64,000 bases of DNA, from NCBI RefSeq assembly GCF_014174395.1, contig NZ_JABEQD010000006.1:124001-188000 (forward strand), in the 5' to 3' direction. This document shows, piece by piece, positions 47,974 to 59,343 of this stretch (within the stretch, counting starts at the first letter, position 1; every line of letters begins with the position of its first letter). The DNA comes from Gluconacetobacter aggeris. GTDB taxonomy: Bacteria > Pseudomonadota > Alphaproteobacteria > Acetobacterales > Acetobacteraceae. The translations under genes were made by a program, and so were the position numbers. The notes beneath the pieces were generated by a model. It saw only the letters and a list, made by a program, of their open reading frames with translations. It searched no databases and was not told the DNA's origin.

Positions 47974-48969
47974 TCATGCCCGATGCCGCAGCCCGGCCCT
48001 ATCGGGCCCGCCCCCACCGGTCGGGTCGGAGACACCCATAGTCTGCCAGCATGCATCCGGGCCGCCCACCCCCTTCTCACGCCGGCGCATATGCTCCAGC
48101 AGGGCCGTATTGAGGGCACGCGCGGCATAGGTCAGGGCGCGGTCGGGATGGCGGCATACGTCCAGGCTGGTGCCGATGCGGTCCTCGCCCAGCAGGGGCA
48201 CGCTCCTGAGCGACCCGGCTTCGATCTCGCGGCGAAAACATTCCGGCGGCAGGATCAGCACCGCCCGCCCCTGCAGGGCGAGTTCCTTCTGCACGATCAA
48301 CGATCCGGTGACGAAAACGGGGTCGATGCTCAGGCCGTTGCTCCGGGCCACCCGCTCCATCTCCTGCCGCACCGAATAGGATGCATCGGGCACTGCCAGC
48401 GGATGGCGCACGACATCGCGCAGGGTAACGCCCCGCATCGTCGCCAGCGGATGGTCCGCCCCCACGATCGCGGCATGCTCCAGCGGCGTGCTCGCCTGCA
48501 CATAGGGCCTGGCGCTCTCGGGCGAGAAAATGGCCACGCCCAGATCCGCCTCGCCATGGCGCAGGGCCTCGAACAGCTCCTTGGTGCGCCCCTCGCTCAC
48601 CCGGAAACGCAGGCCGGGATAGCGGTCATGGATCTCGGTCAGGATCGGCACCAGAAGTTCGGAAACCAGCGCGCCGCCCGCATAGATGCACACGCTGCCG
48701 CGCCGCAGGCCGCGCAGATCGTCGATCAGTTGGCGCGTGGCATCCATGTCGCCCAGGGTCAGGCGCGCGCGCTCGGCCAGCAATGCGCCCGCTTCGGTCA
48801 GGGCCATGCCGCTGGGCGAGCGGTCGAGCAACGGGGCCCGAAAATGATATTCCAGATGATCCAGCTTGCGCGCCACGGCAGCCGGCGACATGCCCAGAAG
48901 CTGTGCTGCCTGCCGCAACGAGCCTGTCCGCGAAACCTCGATGAAAACACGCAGGGCTTTCAGATCCAT
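47974..48969 (-). CDS. LysR-family transcriptional regulator
   Basis: Regulator of 331 residues: winged helix at the N-terminus (MDLKALRVFIEVSRTGSLRQAAQLLGMSPAAVARKLDHLEYHFRAPLLDRS) and a LysR substrate-binding domain (SVCIYAGGALVSELLVPILTEIHDRYPGLRFRVSEG). The start at 48969 agrees with the family's usual N-terminus; a frame from 49008 adds residues without reason. The C-terminal 30 residues are Gly/Arg-rich and beyond the usual length. It is divergent from the TonB receptor gene at 49262, and a LysR-type palindrome lies in between, so it most likely controls the receptor-amidase-P1 hydrolase genes. Confidence 0.88.
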   Translation of the reverse strand: MDLKALRVFIEVSRTGSLRQAAQLLGMSPAAVARKLDHLEYHFRAPLLDRSPSGMALTEAGALLAERARLTLGDMDATRQLIDDLRGLRRGSVCIYAGGALVSELLVPILTEIHDRYPGLRFRVSEGRTKELFEALRHGEADLGVAIFSPESARPYVQASTPLEHAAIVGADHPLATMRGVTLRDVVRHPLAVPDASYSVRQEMERVARSNGLSIDPVFVTGSLIVQKELALQGRAVLILPPECFRREIEAGSLRSVPLLGEDRIGTSLDVCRHPDRALTYAARALNTALLEHMRRREKGVGGPDACWQTMGVSDPTGGGGPDRAGLRHRA

Positions 48970-49010
48970 GACAGCCACCCGGAAACGGCCTGACGCGTGG
49001 CGCGCCACAT

Positions 49011-49021
49011 ATCATTATGAT
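49011..49021. promoter_or_regulatory. LysR-box candidate between the LysR and TonB receptor genes
   Basis: ATCATTATGAT is a perfect interrupted palindrome (5-bp arms, 1-base centre) in an otherwise GC-rich divergent region, 42 bp upstream of the regulator start. It fits the general T-N11-A LysR site pattern when one flanking base is included (T49010 or A49020 ends). The match is short, so confidence is limited. Confidence 0.4.
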
Positions 49022-49261
49022 TCAACAACAATGTGAAGCAGGCCGCCCGCCGAGGCAACCGTTATTGCACCCCGCCCCGCATCCCGTCATATACGCCACC
49101 GCCGGCACGCCAGACCATACACCACCCCACGTCGCCAGGGTGTTACGGAAACCGTTCTACTCTGCTCCGCTTTTCGAACTCACGCATTTTATTTCGACCA
49201 TGCAACTATGCCCCATCGCCTCACCCATATGCTGACATGGGTCAGCCCGGAGACACCGCGC

Positions 49262-51634
<2,373 letters not shown>

Positions 51635-51653
51635 TGCAGGCAGGGCACCAGTC

Positions 51654-53066
51654 ATGACGAAACCCCTCTTCGCGCTCGACGCGACGGAAATGCTCGCCGG
51701 CTATGCCACGGGCGCGTTCACGCCCACCGAGGTCATGCGCGCGCTCAACGCCCATATCGCCCGTTGGGAACCGACGCTCGGCGCGCTCTATCTCTGGCGG
51801 CCCGAACAGGCCGAGGCCCAGGCCGCCGCCGCCACCGCGCGCTGGCGGCAGGGCCAGCCCATGGGCGTGCTGGACGGCGTGCCCGTCACGGTCAAGGAAC
51901 TGATCGCCACGGCCGGCGACCCCGTACCCCTGGGCACGGCGGCGGTGGACCTCTCCCCCGCCCCGGCCGACGCCCCCTGCGCCGCCCGCCTGCGCGAGGC
52001 CGGGGCCATCATCTTCGCCAAGACGACCATCCCCGATTACGGCATGCTCTCCTCCGGCCTCTCCAGCTTCCATACGCTGGCGCGCAACCCGTGGAACCTC
52101 GCCACCAATCCCGGCGGCTCGTCCGCCGGCGCCTCGGCGGCGGCGGCTTCCTGCTACGGGCCCATCCATGTCGGCACCGATATCGGCGGCTCGGTACGCC
52201 TGCCCGCCGCATGGTGCGGCACGGTGGGCTTCAAGCCCACGCTGGGCCGCATCCCCATCGACCCGTACTATACCGGCCGCTGCGCCGGCCCCATGACACG
52301 CGGCATGGCAGACGCCGCCCTGGCCATGGGGCCGCTCACCCTGCCCGACTCGCGCGATGCCACCTCCCTGCCCTACGAGGCCATCGCCTGGTCGGCCGCC
52401 CCCCTTTCGCCGGCCGGGCTGCGCGTGGGCGTGATGCTGGATGCCGGCTGCGGCCTCGCGGTCGACGCGGAAATCGCCGCCGCCATCGAAAACGCCGCCA
52501 GCCTGTTCGCGCGCGCGGGCGCCACCATAGTCGCGGCGCCGCCCGTCCTCACGCGGGACATCCTCGACGGCATCGACCTGTTCTGGCGCGCCAAGTTCTG
52601 GGACGAGGTCAGCCGGCTGCCACAGGCGCGGCGCGCGCGCATCCTGCCCTATATCCTGGAATGGGTCAGCGCGGGCGCACATGTCACGGGCGTGGAGGCC
52701 GCACGCGGCTTCGGCGGCACCTTCGCCCTGCGCCAGGCATGCGCCGCCCTGTTCGACACGGTGGATGTGGTCCTGTCCCCCACCACACCCAACCTCTCCT
52801 TCCCGGCCGACTGGGCCTCGCCCACCAACGATCCGGCCCTCCCGTTCGAACATTGCGCCTTCACCCTGCCGTGGAACATGTCCGAGCAGCCGGCCCTCAC
52901 CCTCAATTGCGGCTTCTCGCACGCCGGCACGCCCATCGGGTTGCAGATCGTCACCAGGCGTTTCGCCGACCTGCAGGCCATCCGCCTGGGCCGGTGGTTC
53001 GAACGTGAATACGGACGCGTGCCCCACTGGCCGGGCGAATCCCCCCAGCCCCCGCCCTTCCCCTGA
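51654..53066 (+). CDS. Amidase, amidase-signature family
   Basis: Hydrolase of 470 residues with the complete catalytic triad of the amidase signature: Lys81 in VPVTVKEL, cis-Ser156 in NPGGSSAG and nucleophile Ser180 in GTDIGGSVRLPA. No signal peptide is visible, so it is cytoplasmic. The family covers amidases, GatA, 6-aminohexanoate cyclic-dimer hydrolase and carboxamide hydrolases; the C-terminus (TLNCGFSHAGTPIGLQIVTRRFADLQAIRLGRWFE) is typical of catabolic members. The start at 51654 has AGGG upstream. It lies between the TonB receptor and the P1 hydrolase on the same strand, which suggests it cleaves an amide released from the imported substrate. Confidence 0.9.
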   Translation: MTKPLFALDATEMLAGYATGAFTPTEVMRALNAHIARWEPTLGALYLWRPEQAEAQAAAATARWRQGQPMGVLDGVPVTVKELIATAGDPVPLGTAAVDLSPAPADAPCAARLREAGAIIFAKTTIPDYGMLSSGLSSFHTLARNPWNLATNPGGSSAGASAAAASCYGPIHVGTDIGGSVRLPAAWCGTVGFKPTLGRIPIDPYYTGRCAGPMTRGMADAALAMGPLTLPDSRDATSLPYEAIAWSAAPLSPAGLRVGVMLDAGCGLAVDAEIAAAIENAASLFARAGATIVAAPPVLTRDILDGIDLFWRAKFWDEVSRLPQARRARILPYILEWVSAGAHVTGVEAARGFGGTFALRQACAALFDTVDVVLSPTTPNLSFPADWASPTNDPALPFEHCAFTLPWNMSEQPALTLNCGFSHAGTPIGLQIVTRRFADLQAIRLGRWFEREYGRVPHWPGESPQPPPFP

Positions 53067-53121
53067 ACGCCCTCCCCCGAACGCTCCGTCGCACAAGGTC
53101 CGCTTTCCCGATGAAAACCCA

Positions 53122-54246
53122 ATGAAAAGACGTATGCTTCTCGGCCTCACGGCCGCCCTGCCGATGCTGGCGGCCCGCGCGACGCAGCCCCGCGCGGCAG
53201 GGGCCGACCCGCTGCATCCCGGCCCCGGCCATGCGGGCCCCACCAACCTCATCACCGATGTCGCGGGCCTCGCGGTCGGCGAGGCGCATGACCCAAAGGC
53301 CCGCACCGGGGTCACGGTCATCCTGCCCGACCAGCGGGTGGCCTGCGCGGTCGATGTGCGCGGCGGCGGCCCCGGCACGCGCGAGACCGATGCCCTCACG
53401 GCCGGCAATCTCGTGCGCAGCGTGGACGCCATCGTACTGTCCGGCGGCTCGGTGTACGGGCTGGGCTCGGCCGACGGCGTCGCCGCGTGGCTGGGCGCGC
53501 GCGGGCGCGGCTTTTCCATGACGAAGCAGCCCGGCGTCCCGCCCTCGCCCATCGTGCCCACCGCGATCCTGTTCGACCTGGCCAATGGCGGCGACAAGAA
53601 CTGGGGCCTCAACCCGCCCTATCGCGACCTGGCATTGCGGGCCATGGACCGTCCCTCCCGCACTGTCGATCTCGGCACGGCGGGCGCGGGCTACGGGGCC
53701 CAGGCCGGCGCCCTCAAGGGCGGTCTCGGCTCGGCCTCCTTCGTCACGGCCGACGGGCTGACCGTCGGCGCGCTGGTGGCGGTCAACAGCCTCGGCTCGG
53801 TGGTCGTGCCCGGCACGCGCCATTTCTGGGCCGGCCAATTCGAAATGGGCCGCGAATTCGGCGGGCTGGGCGCCAGCGCCGCCCATGTCGATCCCGAGGA
53901 TTGGGGCCGGGCGAAATTCAACCCGGCGGCCCGCGCCAACACCACCATCGCCTGCATCGCCACCGATGCCGATATCGACGCCGACGACCTCAAGCGCGTG
54001 GCCATGATGGCGCAGGACGGGCTTGCCCGCGCCATTCGCCCGGTTCACTCGCCCTTCGACGGAGACGTCATCTTCGCCCTGTCCACGGGGCGGCGCCCCC
54101 CGCCCCCCGGCCCGCGTCCGCTTTATGTCGCACGGCTGGGGGCCTTGGCGGCCGACGTGCTGGCCCGCGCCGTGGCGCGCGGCGTCTACGAGGCAACCCT
54201 CCCTCCAGGCATGGGCGGCCCGACCTGGAAGAGCCTGCCGGGGTGA
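53122..54246 (+). CDS. P1-family (S58) peptidase/amide hydrolase, exported
   Basis: Protein of 374 residues of the DmpA/BapA/NylC self-cleaving hydrolase family. The nucleophile context RANTTIACIATDAD places the expected autocleavage at Asn273-Thr274, giving alpha and beta chains; earlier family blocks are GLAVGEAHDPKARTGVTVIL, LSGGSVYGLGSADGVAAWL and GALVAVNSLGSVV. The N-terminus (KRRMLLGLTAALPMLAARATQPRAAG) is a signal peptide, so the enzyme is periplasmic, unlike many cytoplasmic relatives. Substrates in the family are N-terminal residues of short or D- and beta-peptides and nylon oligomers. The start at 53122 places the signal at the N-terminus. It is the last gene of the receptor-amidase set. 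Confidence 0.88.
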   Translation: MKRRMLLGLTAALPMLAARATQPRAAGADPLHPGPGHAGPTNLITDVAGLAVGEAHDPKARTGVTVILPDQRVACAVDVRGGGPGTRETDALTAGNLVRSVDAIVLSGGSVYGLGSADGVAAWLGARGRGFSMTKQPGVPPSPIVPTAILFDLANGGDKNWGLNPPYRDLALRAMDRPSRTVDLGTAGAGYGAQAGALKGGLGSASFVTADGLTVGALVAVNSLGSVVVPGTRHFWAGQFEMGREFGGLGASAAHVDPEDWGRAKFNPAARANTTIACIATDADIDADDLKRVAMMAQDGLARAIRPVHSPFDGDVIFALSTGRRPPPPGPRPLYVARLGALAADVLARAVARGVYEATLPPGMGGPTWKSLPG

Positions 54247-54251
54247 CCAGC

Positions 54252-55376
54252 CTACCGACGCACGAACCGCCGAAGCATGCGAGAGGTCACCTGCCCGAAC
54301 CGGCCGGACAGGCCGGGGGGAACATGCACGCTGGCATGTCCACCGACATCCAGGTCGAAGGCGCCGACATCTCCACGCTTCCGCCAGACATGGACACCCA
54401 CCCCGCCTTCCTCCAGCCAGTCGTGGAATGCCCATAAGGCGGGCGCGCGGCGCCGTCCGACCGCATGGATGCGCCACGGATCGACCAGGGGCGCAAAGAA
54501 CGGATTGCCCCGTTCGTACGCCCAGATTTCCACCCGGATACCAGGCTGCTCGCTGACCCCGCGCGCATGAAAGCCGCCGGTGTCGGCGACGATCAGCGTA
54601 TTGGCGGGCACGGCAACGGCGCGCGGCGCCGGATAGCCCATGGCGGCAAGCGCCTCCTCGTCGACACGGAAGGACCCGCGTCCGCTCAGACGATCGGCGG
54701 AACCGGCCGCCTCCAGGCTCATCCGCTTTTCCCATGCCTGCCGTGCCGGATTCAGCCTGTGCGAACCGGGAACGTACACGAACGGCCCGCTATTCTCCGC
54801 CGTCTCGGTCAGCGTGAACCAGGCCTTGACGGTCGGATGAAACGTATCGGCATGAAGCTGAAGCTGCGGATCGGGAACGCCGGTGACGGCGTGCGGCAGG
54901 ATCGTCTGGATATAATAGAGCGGTTCGCAGTCGCGGCTGCCGGCCAGCCGGATCAGCCGGCCCAGAAGAGGCACGTCCAGCAACGTCCGGACACCGGGCA
55001 TGCGGGCCAGAACCCGGGGCTCCAGCGCGATACGGCGTGTCACCGTATCGCCCTGAATGGTCTCGCGCGCCTCTCCCCGATATTGCCGGACATCATCGAG
55101 AAGCCGGCTGAACGTCGCGGCCGGCAGAAAGTCGCGGATGACGACAAACCCGTCACGGTCGAACTCGGTCACGAGATGCGGCGGAATCGCACGTTTCAGC
55201 CGCCGCCGCCGCCAGGATGCGGCCCGATGGGCCACGCTCTGGCGCAGGACATGCAGCCCCGTCTCATTCAGCCGGCGGCTGCCGATCAGCGGATTGTCGC
55301 GAAAGGATTTCACCCCGGTGAAAAGCTGAAGCGTCCAGACAGGATAGGTCAGAATAGTCTTGATTGTCTTATGCAT
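54252..55376 (-). CDS. Phytanoyl-CoA dioxygenase-type Fe(II)/2-oxoglutarate oxygenase
   Basis: Protein of 374 residues of the PhyH superfamily. The N-terminal 70 residues are basic and helical; the oxygenase core starts at FDRDGFVVIRDFLPAATFSRLLDDV. The iron ligands are visible as the HxD pair in LQLHADTFHP (about residue 173) and a distal His in GGFHARGVSEQPGIRVEIWAYER, where the Arg would bind 2-oxoglutarate. The mid-part LTETAENSGPFVYVPGSHR is characteristic. The ORF is open much further upstream; the start at 55376 is chosen for the family's length, but its ribosome-binding site is weak. It stands alone next to a c-di-GMP enzyme; the substrate is unknown. It is convergent with the P1 hydrolase (5 bp between stops). 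Confidence 0.78.
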   Translation of the reverse strand: MHKTIKTILTYPVWTLQLFTGVKSFRDNPLIGSRRLNETGLHVLRQSVAHRAASWRRRRLKRAIPPHLVTEFDRDGFVVIRDFLPAATFSRLLDDVRQYRGEARETIQGDTVTRRIALEPRVLARMPGVRTLLDVPLLGRLIRLAGSRDCEPLYYIQTILPHAVTGVPDPQLQLHADTFHPTVKAWFTLTETAENSGPFVYVPGSHRLNPARQAWEKRMSLEAAGSADRLSGRGSFRVDEEALAAMGYPAPRAVAVPANTLIVADTGGFHARGVSEQPGIRVEIWAYERGNPFFAPLVDPWRIHAVGRRRAPALWAFHDWLEEGGVGVHVWRKRGDVGAFDLDVGGHASVHVPPGLSGRFGQVTSRMLRRFVRR

Positions 55377-55583
55377 CACATCCGATCGGCCATAGCGGCA
55401 TGGGAACGCCTCCCCCACCGTGCGGTTGCAGCCCCGCCTGTCGCGAGCAGGCAGGGAACACGCCATAGCATCATAAGAAAATGTTGCAAAATCGCGCGAC
55501 AAGGCAATCAAATCATGAAAGAAAATTCCCTCTGAACCGTGGAGGGGACACATTCCGCCGGCCCATGGTGCCCATCCTGCGCA

Positions 55584-57686
55584 TCAGGCACAGGCCAGCA
55601 GACTCGGCAGAATATCTTCCACCGGCCGGGGCCGGGCGAACAGATAGCCCTGGACCTCGTCGCACCCCATCCTGACGAGCAGCCGGTACTGCTCGTCCGT
55701 TTCCACACCTTCGGCCGTAACGGACAGATCCAGGGAATGCGCGAGGCTGAGAATGGTCCGCGCGATCTTGCCGACCTTCTCCTGAGACATCGCCTGCACG
55801 AACCCGCAATCGATCTTGATCTTGCTGAACGGAAAGGACCACAGATATTTCAGCGAGGAATATCCGGTTCCAAAATCATCCAGCACCAGCCGGCAACCGA
55901 TCTCGGCCAGCTTGCGCAGCGCCGCATGGTTCGCTTTCTCGTTTTTCAGAAACGATGTTTCCGTAATCTCGATTTCCAGCCTGTGTGCCGGCAGGCCGGT
56001 CTGCCGGAGGATTCTCCCGACCATATCGGGAAAGGCCGCATCGCCGAGCTGGATCGAGGATACATTCACCGCCACCCTGATCGCGTCCGGCCATGACAGC
56101 GCTTCCCGGCACGCGGCACGCATCACCCACTGCCCCAGCGTGTGGATCAGCCCGCTCTGTTCGGCAAGCGCGATGAACTGGTCAGGCAGGACGGTGCCGC
56201 GCGCCGGATGGCACCAGCGCACCAGGGCCTCGCAACTCCTGACCTGCTGGCCATCACGTTCATAGATCGGCTGGAAATGCAGGGTCAGGGTCTCGCTCGC
56301 CAGCGCATCGCGCAGTTCCTCGGTCAGGATCGCGGCACTCCTGACCTCCTCGCTCAGCGCGGCCTGGAACTGCTGGAAACGATTCCGTCCCTGGGTCTTC
56401 GCGCGATACATCGCCATGTCCGCGTGCTGCAGCAGGGTCTCCGCACTGTCGGCATCTTCGGGGAAACGGGCGGACCCGATGCTGGCCCCGATCACGATCC
56501 GCTTGCCATCCACCAGATAGGGCGCGCTCAGCGACGCCAGAAGCGGCGTCATCCGCAGCTCGATTTCCGACGGCAAGGCGGTATTGGGCCATAGAATGGC
56601 GAATTCATCCCCCCCGAGGCGGGCGATCAGGTCGCCAGGCCGCCCGTGCTCGCGCAGGCGTTCCGCGACAAGGCGCAGCAGGGCGTCCCCCGCCGGATGA
56701 CCATGGACGTCATTCACCATCTTGAAATAGTCAAGGTCGATATAGAACAGCACAGCCGGCCTGTTCCCGCCGCACAATGCTTCCAGCCGCATGCTGAACA
56801 GGCGGCGATTGGCCAGATCGGTCACCTTGTCGAAATGGGCCAGCCGCTCGATCTGCCGCTCATTCTCCCGATAGACCGTCACGTCATCGAAAACGTACAG
56901 GTCCCACAGCGGCATTCCCGACCGGTCGGCAATCATCAGCCGGTTGAGGATCAGGTCCCGCCGCTTTCCCTCCGGGTCCTCGAGCGAAAACTCCATGCTC
57001 GCCTGCCCGTCATCCGCCGGCGCCGCATCCGTCATGCGGGACGTCATATGAGACGTCCTTTCAGAGAGGGCGGAATCGCCGAACCGCCTGGCCGCGCGAT
57101 TCATCAGAATGACCTCTCCATTGCCGACGGACCGGACGATCAGCGGCGACGGCACATTCTGGACGATGCGATCGATGAACAGCTTGTCGCGCAGGATCTT
57201 CTCATTCGCCTCATGGAGCCTCTCCGTCGCCGTGCGCAGTTCCGACAGCGCCGTCTTCTTGGCGGCATGCGCGTGACGGACCAGGTCGATGGCCGAGCCG
57301 ACCCCCAGGCAGATCCCGTGTTCGACGACGATGAAGCCCAGCAGCAGTTCCGACGGGTTCGCACCCAGGGCCTGCGGCAGGAAGTCCGCCACCAGTACGG
57401 CGGCTTCCACGATGGTCGGGCGCGGGTCCATCAGCAGCGTGACGGGACGCCGGTGATAGACCGAATATCCATACTGGCCGGCCATGCGCACATGAAACGT
57501 ATGGCGGTCGACCAGGCCCAGCGGGTGCCCTTCCCGATCGACGATGACGACGTACAGCAGGTGGGGATCATTCTCGAAATGCTGCTGGACATCGCCGCCG
57601 ACGGCCGTTTCCGGCAGGATGGGCACAACGGCCGCGATATCGCGCATCGTCTGCGCGGCCGCCGTGCCATTCTCCAGCATCGTCAT
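55584..57686 (-). CDS. GGDEF-EAL protein with N-terminal CBS-like and PAS domains
   Basis: Signalling protein of 700 residues. Residues about 20-150 look like paired CBS or similar ligand-binding domains (VVIVDREGHPLGLVDRHTF); a PAS-type segment follows near 180-290. The GGDEF domain (about 300-445) has LGGDEFAIL with an intact active site. The EAL domain (about 460-695) keeps CEALVRW, NVSSIQL, EITETSF, LDDFGTGYSSL, KIDCGFV, EGVETDEQ and QGYLFARP, so all metal-binding residues appear present. It could make and break c-di-GMP, which matters in acetic acid bacteria because c-di-GMP activates cellulose synthase. The start at 57686 has GAAGG upstream. No membrane helix is visible, so it is probably cytoplasmic. 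Confidence 0.92.
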   Translation of the reverse strand: MTMLENGTAAAQTMRDIAAVVPILPETAVGGDVQQHFENDPHLLYVVIVDREGHPLGLVDRHTFHVRMAGQYGYSVYHRRPVTLLMDPRPTIVEAAVLVADFLPQALGANPSELLLGFIVVEHGICLGVGSAIDLVRHAHAAKKTALSELRTATERLHEANEKILRDKLFIDRIVQNVPSPLIVRSVGNGEVILMNRAARRFGDSALSERTSHMTSRMTDAAPADDGQASMEFSLEDPEGKRRDLILNRLMIADRSGMPLWDLYVFDDVTVYRENERQIERLAHFDKVTDLANRRLFSMRLEALCGGNRPAVLFYIDLDYFKMVNDVHGHPAGDALLRLVAERLREHGRPGDLIARLGGDEFAILWPNTALPSEIELRMTPLLASLSAPYLVDGKRIVIGASIGSARFPEDADSAETLLQHADMAMYRAKTQGRNRFQQFQAALSEEVRSAAILTEELRDALASETLTLHFQPIYERDGQQVRSCEALVRWCHPARGTVLPDQFIALAEQSGLIHTLGQWVMRAACREALSWPDAIRVAVNVSSIQLGDAAFPDMVGRILRQTGLPAHRLEIEITETSFLKNEKANHAALRKLAEIGCRLVLDDFGTGYSSLKYLWSFPFSKIKIDCGFVQAMSQEKVGKIARTILSLAHSLDLSVTAEGVETDEQYRLLVRMGCDEVQGYLFARPRPVEDILPSLLACA

Positions 57687-57852
57687 TGCGGAACCTTCAA
57701 CTGCATGCTCAATGAATTACGACCATCTCGCACATCGAGAAACAAGAATACATAGAATTCACGCAGTCGGCCAGGTACATCCGATCTGAACAAGAATTTT
57801 TTATTTCGGACATCATACCGGGATCATCAGATCCACAAAACCATCCGGACGA

Positions 57853-58758
57853 TTAAAGAACATCGTATTCCATATCGCCGGACGATTTTATCGTCCACTC
57901 TTTTGCTCCCGATAGAAGCCGGCGCGCGCCACCTGGTGACGACCGTATCCACGCCAGATGCATGGCCAGGCTCCGGGCCTGCTGCCGGCTCTCGGGGATC
58001 GCCGTCGTCTCGAACAAGGTTCCGGCCCGCATGGGCCCGATCGCGTACAATACCGGCGCACCGGCACCGGATGCCCCTCAGGCGCCCCGTTGGCATCGGT
58101 CGCCAGCGTCACGCCCCAATCCCCGGCGACCGCATGTCCGTCCAGGAAGAGCGTCCTCAGCAACGGGGATTGGACCTTCCGATAGTCGGTGACCGGCCCG
58201 GTGCAGTTGATGACGCATGATGCGGAGGCTTTCCGTTCCCCCTGACGTCACGATCGTCAGATATCCAATCCCGGCCGACATCGCCAGATCGCGCACATGC
58301 CCGCGGCGGATGGCCAGAAGCCCCGCTCGCCGCTGCCGCTCCACCTGTTCCGCGATGCACGGCGCTCCGAAACGCCGCCAGATAGGCGCCGGCGGAAGGC
58401 ACCGTCGAATCCGGCACAGCGGGCCCCGCACCCGGCACACATGGTCCAGGCTCGGCAGGCCGTGCCTGGACACCATGGTGACCGGCCCGCGATGCCCCTT
58501 TTCCCGCAGGCGCAGCAGCATGTCCACCACCGTCAGCCCCGTCCCGACCAGAACGACCGGCGACTCGCGATCGGAAGGCAGCAGGGCCTCCTCCAGAAAA
58601 CGCTTCTGCTTCAGCAGGATCAGCGTGCCGAATTTCTGCTGGCCGATCCTGACGGCCGTGACCGCGGCATGCGCGGCCGGTACCCGCAGGGGCAACGCCA
58701 GCCCGGCGAAACCCAGGGCAAGGGTCGAACGTCCGGACAGGGTCATCGGTCCGGTCAT
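57853..58758 (-). pseudogene. Decayed FAD/NAD(P)-binding oxidoreductase gene
   Basis: Pieces of one protein lie in different minus-strand frames in the right order. The frame at 58078-58758 holds VVLVGTGLTVVDMLLRLREKGHRGPVTMVSRHG, a nucleotide-binding fold of the FAD-NAD(P)-binding family; the frame at 57888-58220 continues with VINCTGPVTDYRKVQSPLLRTLFLDG; the frame at 57853-58050 gives YAIGPMRAGTLFETTAIPESRQQARSLAMHLA, the family's C-terminus. At least two frameshifts are needed (near 58215 and 58050), and the N-terminal FAD-binding part is missing or unrecognisable. The gene is therefore taken as inactive. A sequencing error could mimic one shift but not all of this. Confidence 0.7.
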
Positions 58759-59343
58759 TTCCGCCCTGCACCGCGATCGACGATATCGCGGCCGCCGTCA
58801 CGTTCGCGCGGGCACGCCCGCACCGGCCCACCCGCGAGATATGATCATCGAACGATCCGCAATGCGACGGATGATGGAGTTCCACATCCGACGGGTGAAG
58901 CTCCAGGTTCATGGTGCCGCCATGTTCCCTTCACGGGCCGGACGGGAACTATGGACTTGCCCGCATCGTTTCTCGCATATCCGCCGGACGCCAGAATCAC
59001 CATGACGATGCCCTTCAGGCAGAGATCAGGTAAAAATAAACCTGCCACATTTCAGACCGATTCGGAGCATAGTATTCATTCGAATACATTTATTTTAACG
59101 TAAAATTTACTATTTTTAGCGCAAACGGTGCCGTTTGATATTGGCATTTCATCGGAACCGGCACGAATTTGCCGTAAATTCGTCATAAAATTAAATTTGA
59201 CTCTTGTAACCAAAAAGTGATCTTCTCTTCCCTGCCCCGAAGGCGAAAGACATAAGTCGTTGTAAATCAACATTTTGTCGACGAATACCACGGTCATGAG
59301 GCAGCTCCTCGACCAGGAGTGCGTCATACGGAAGGAGGGTAAT
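58759..59343. promoter_or_regulatory. Gene-free upstream region and leader of lsdA
   Basis: About 585 bp. The first half is GC-rich with no recognisable gene. From about 59070 it becomes AT-rich. Two hairpin-type palindromes stand out: 59122-59137 (CAAACGG, TG, CCGTTTG) and 59163-59183 (ACGAATTT, 5-base loop, AAATTCGT). A weak sigma-70-like promoter (TTGCCG at 59169-59174, 17 bp, TAAATT at 59192-59197) overlaps the second. The lsdA ribosome-binding site AAGGAGGG lies at about 59332. Long 5' leader and palindromes suggest control of lsdA, but none is proven. Confidence 0.5.
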
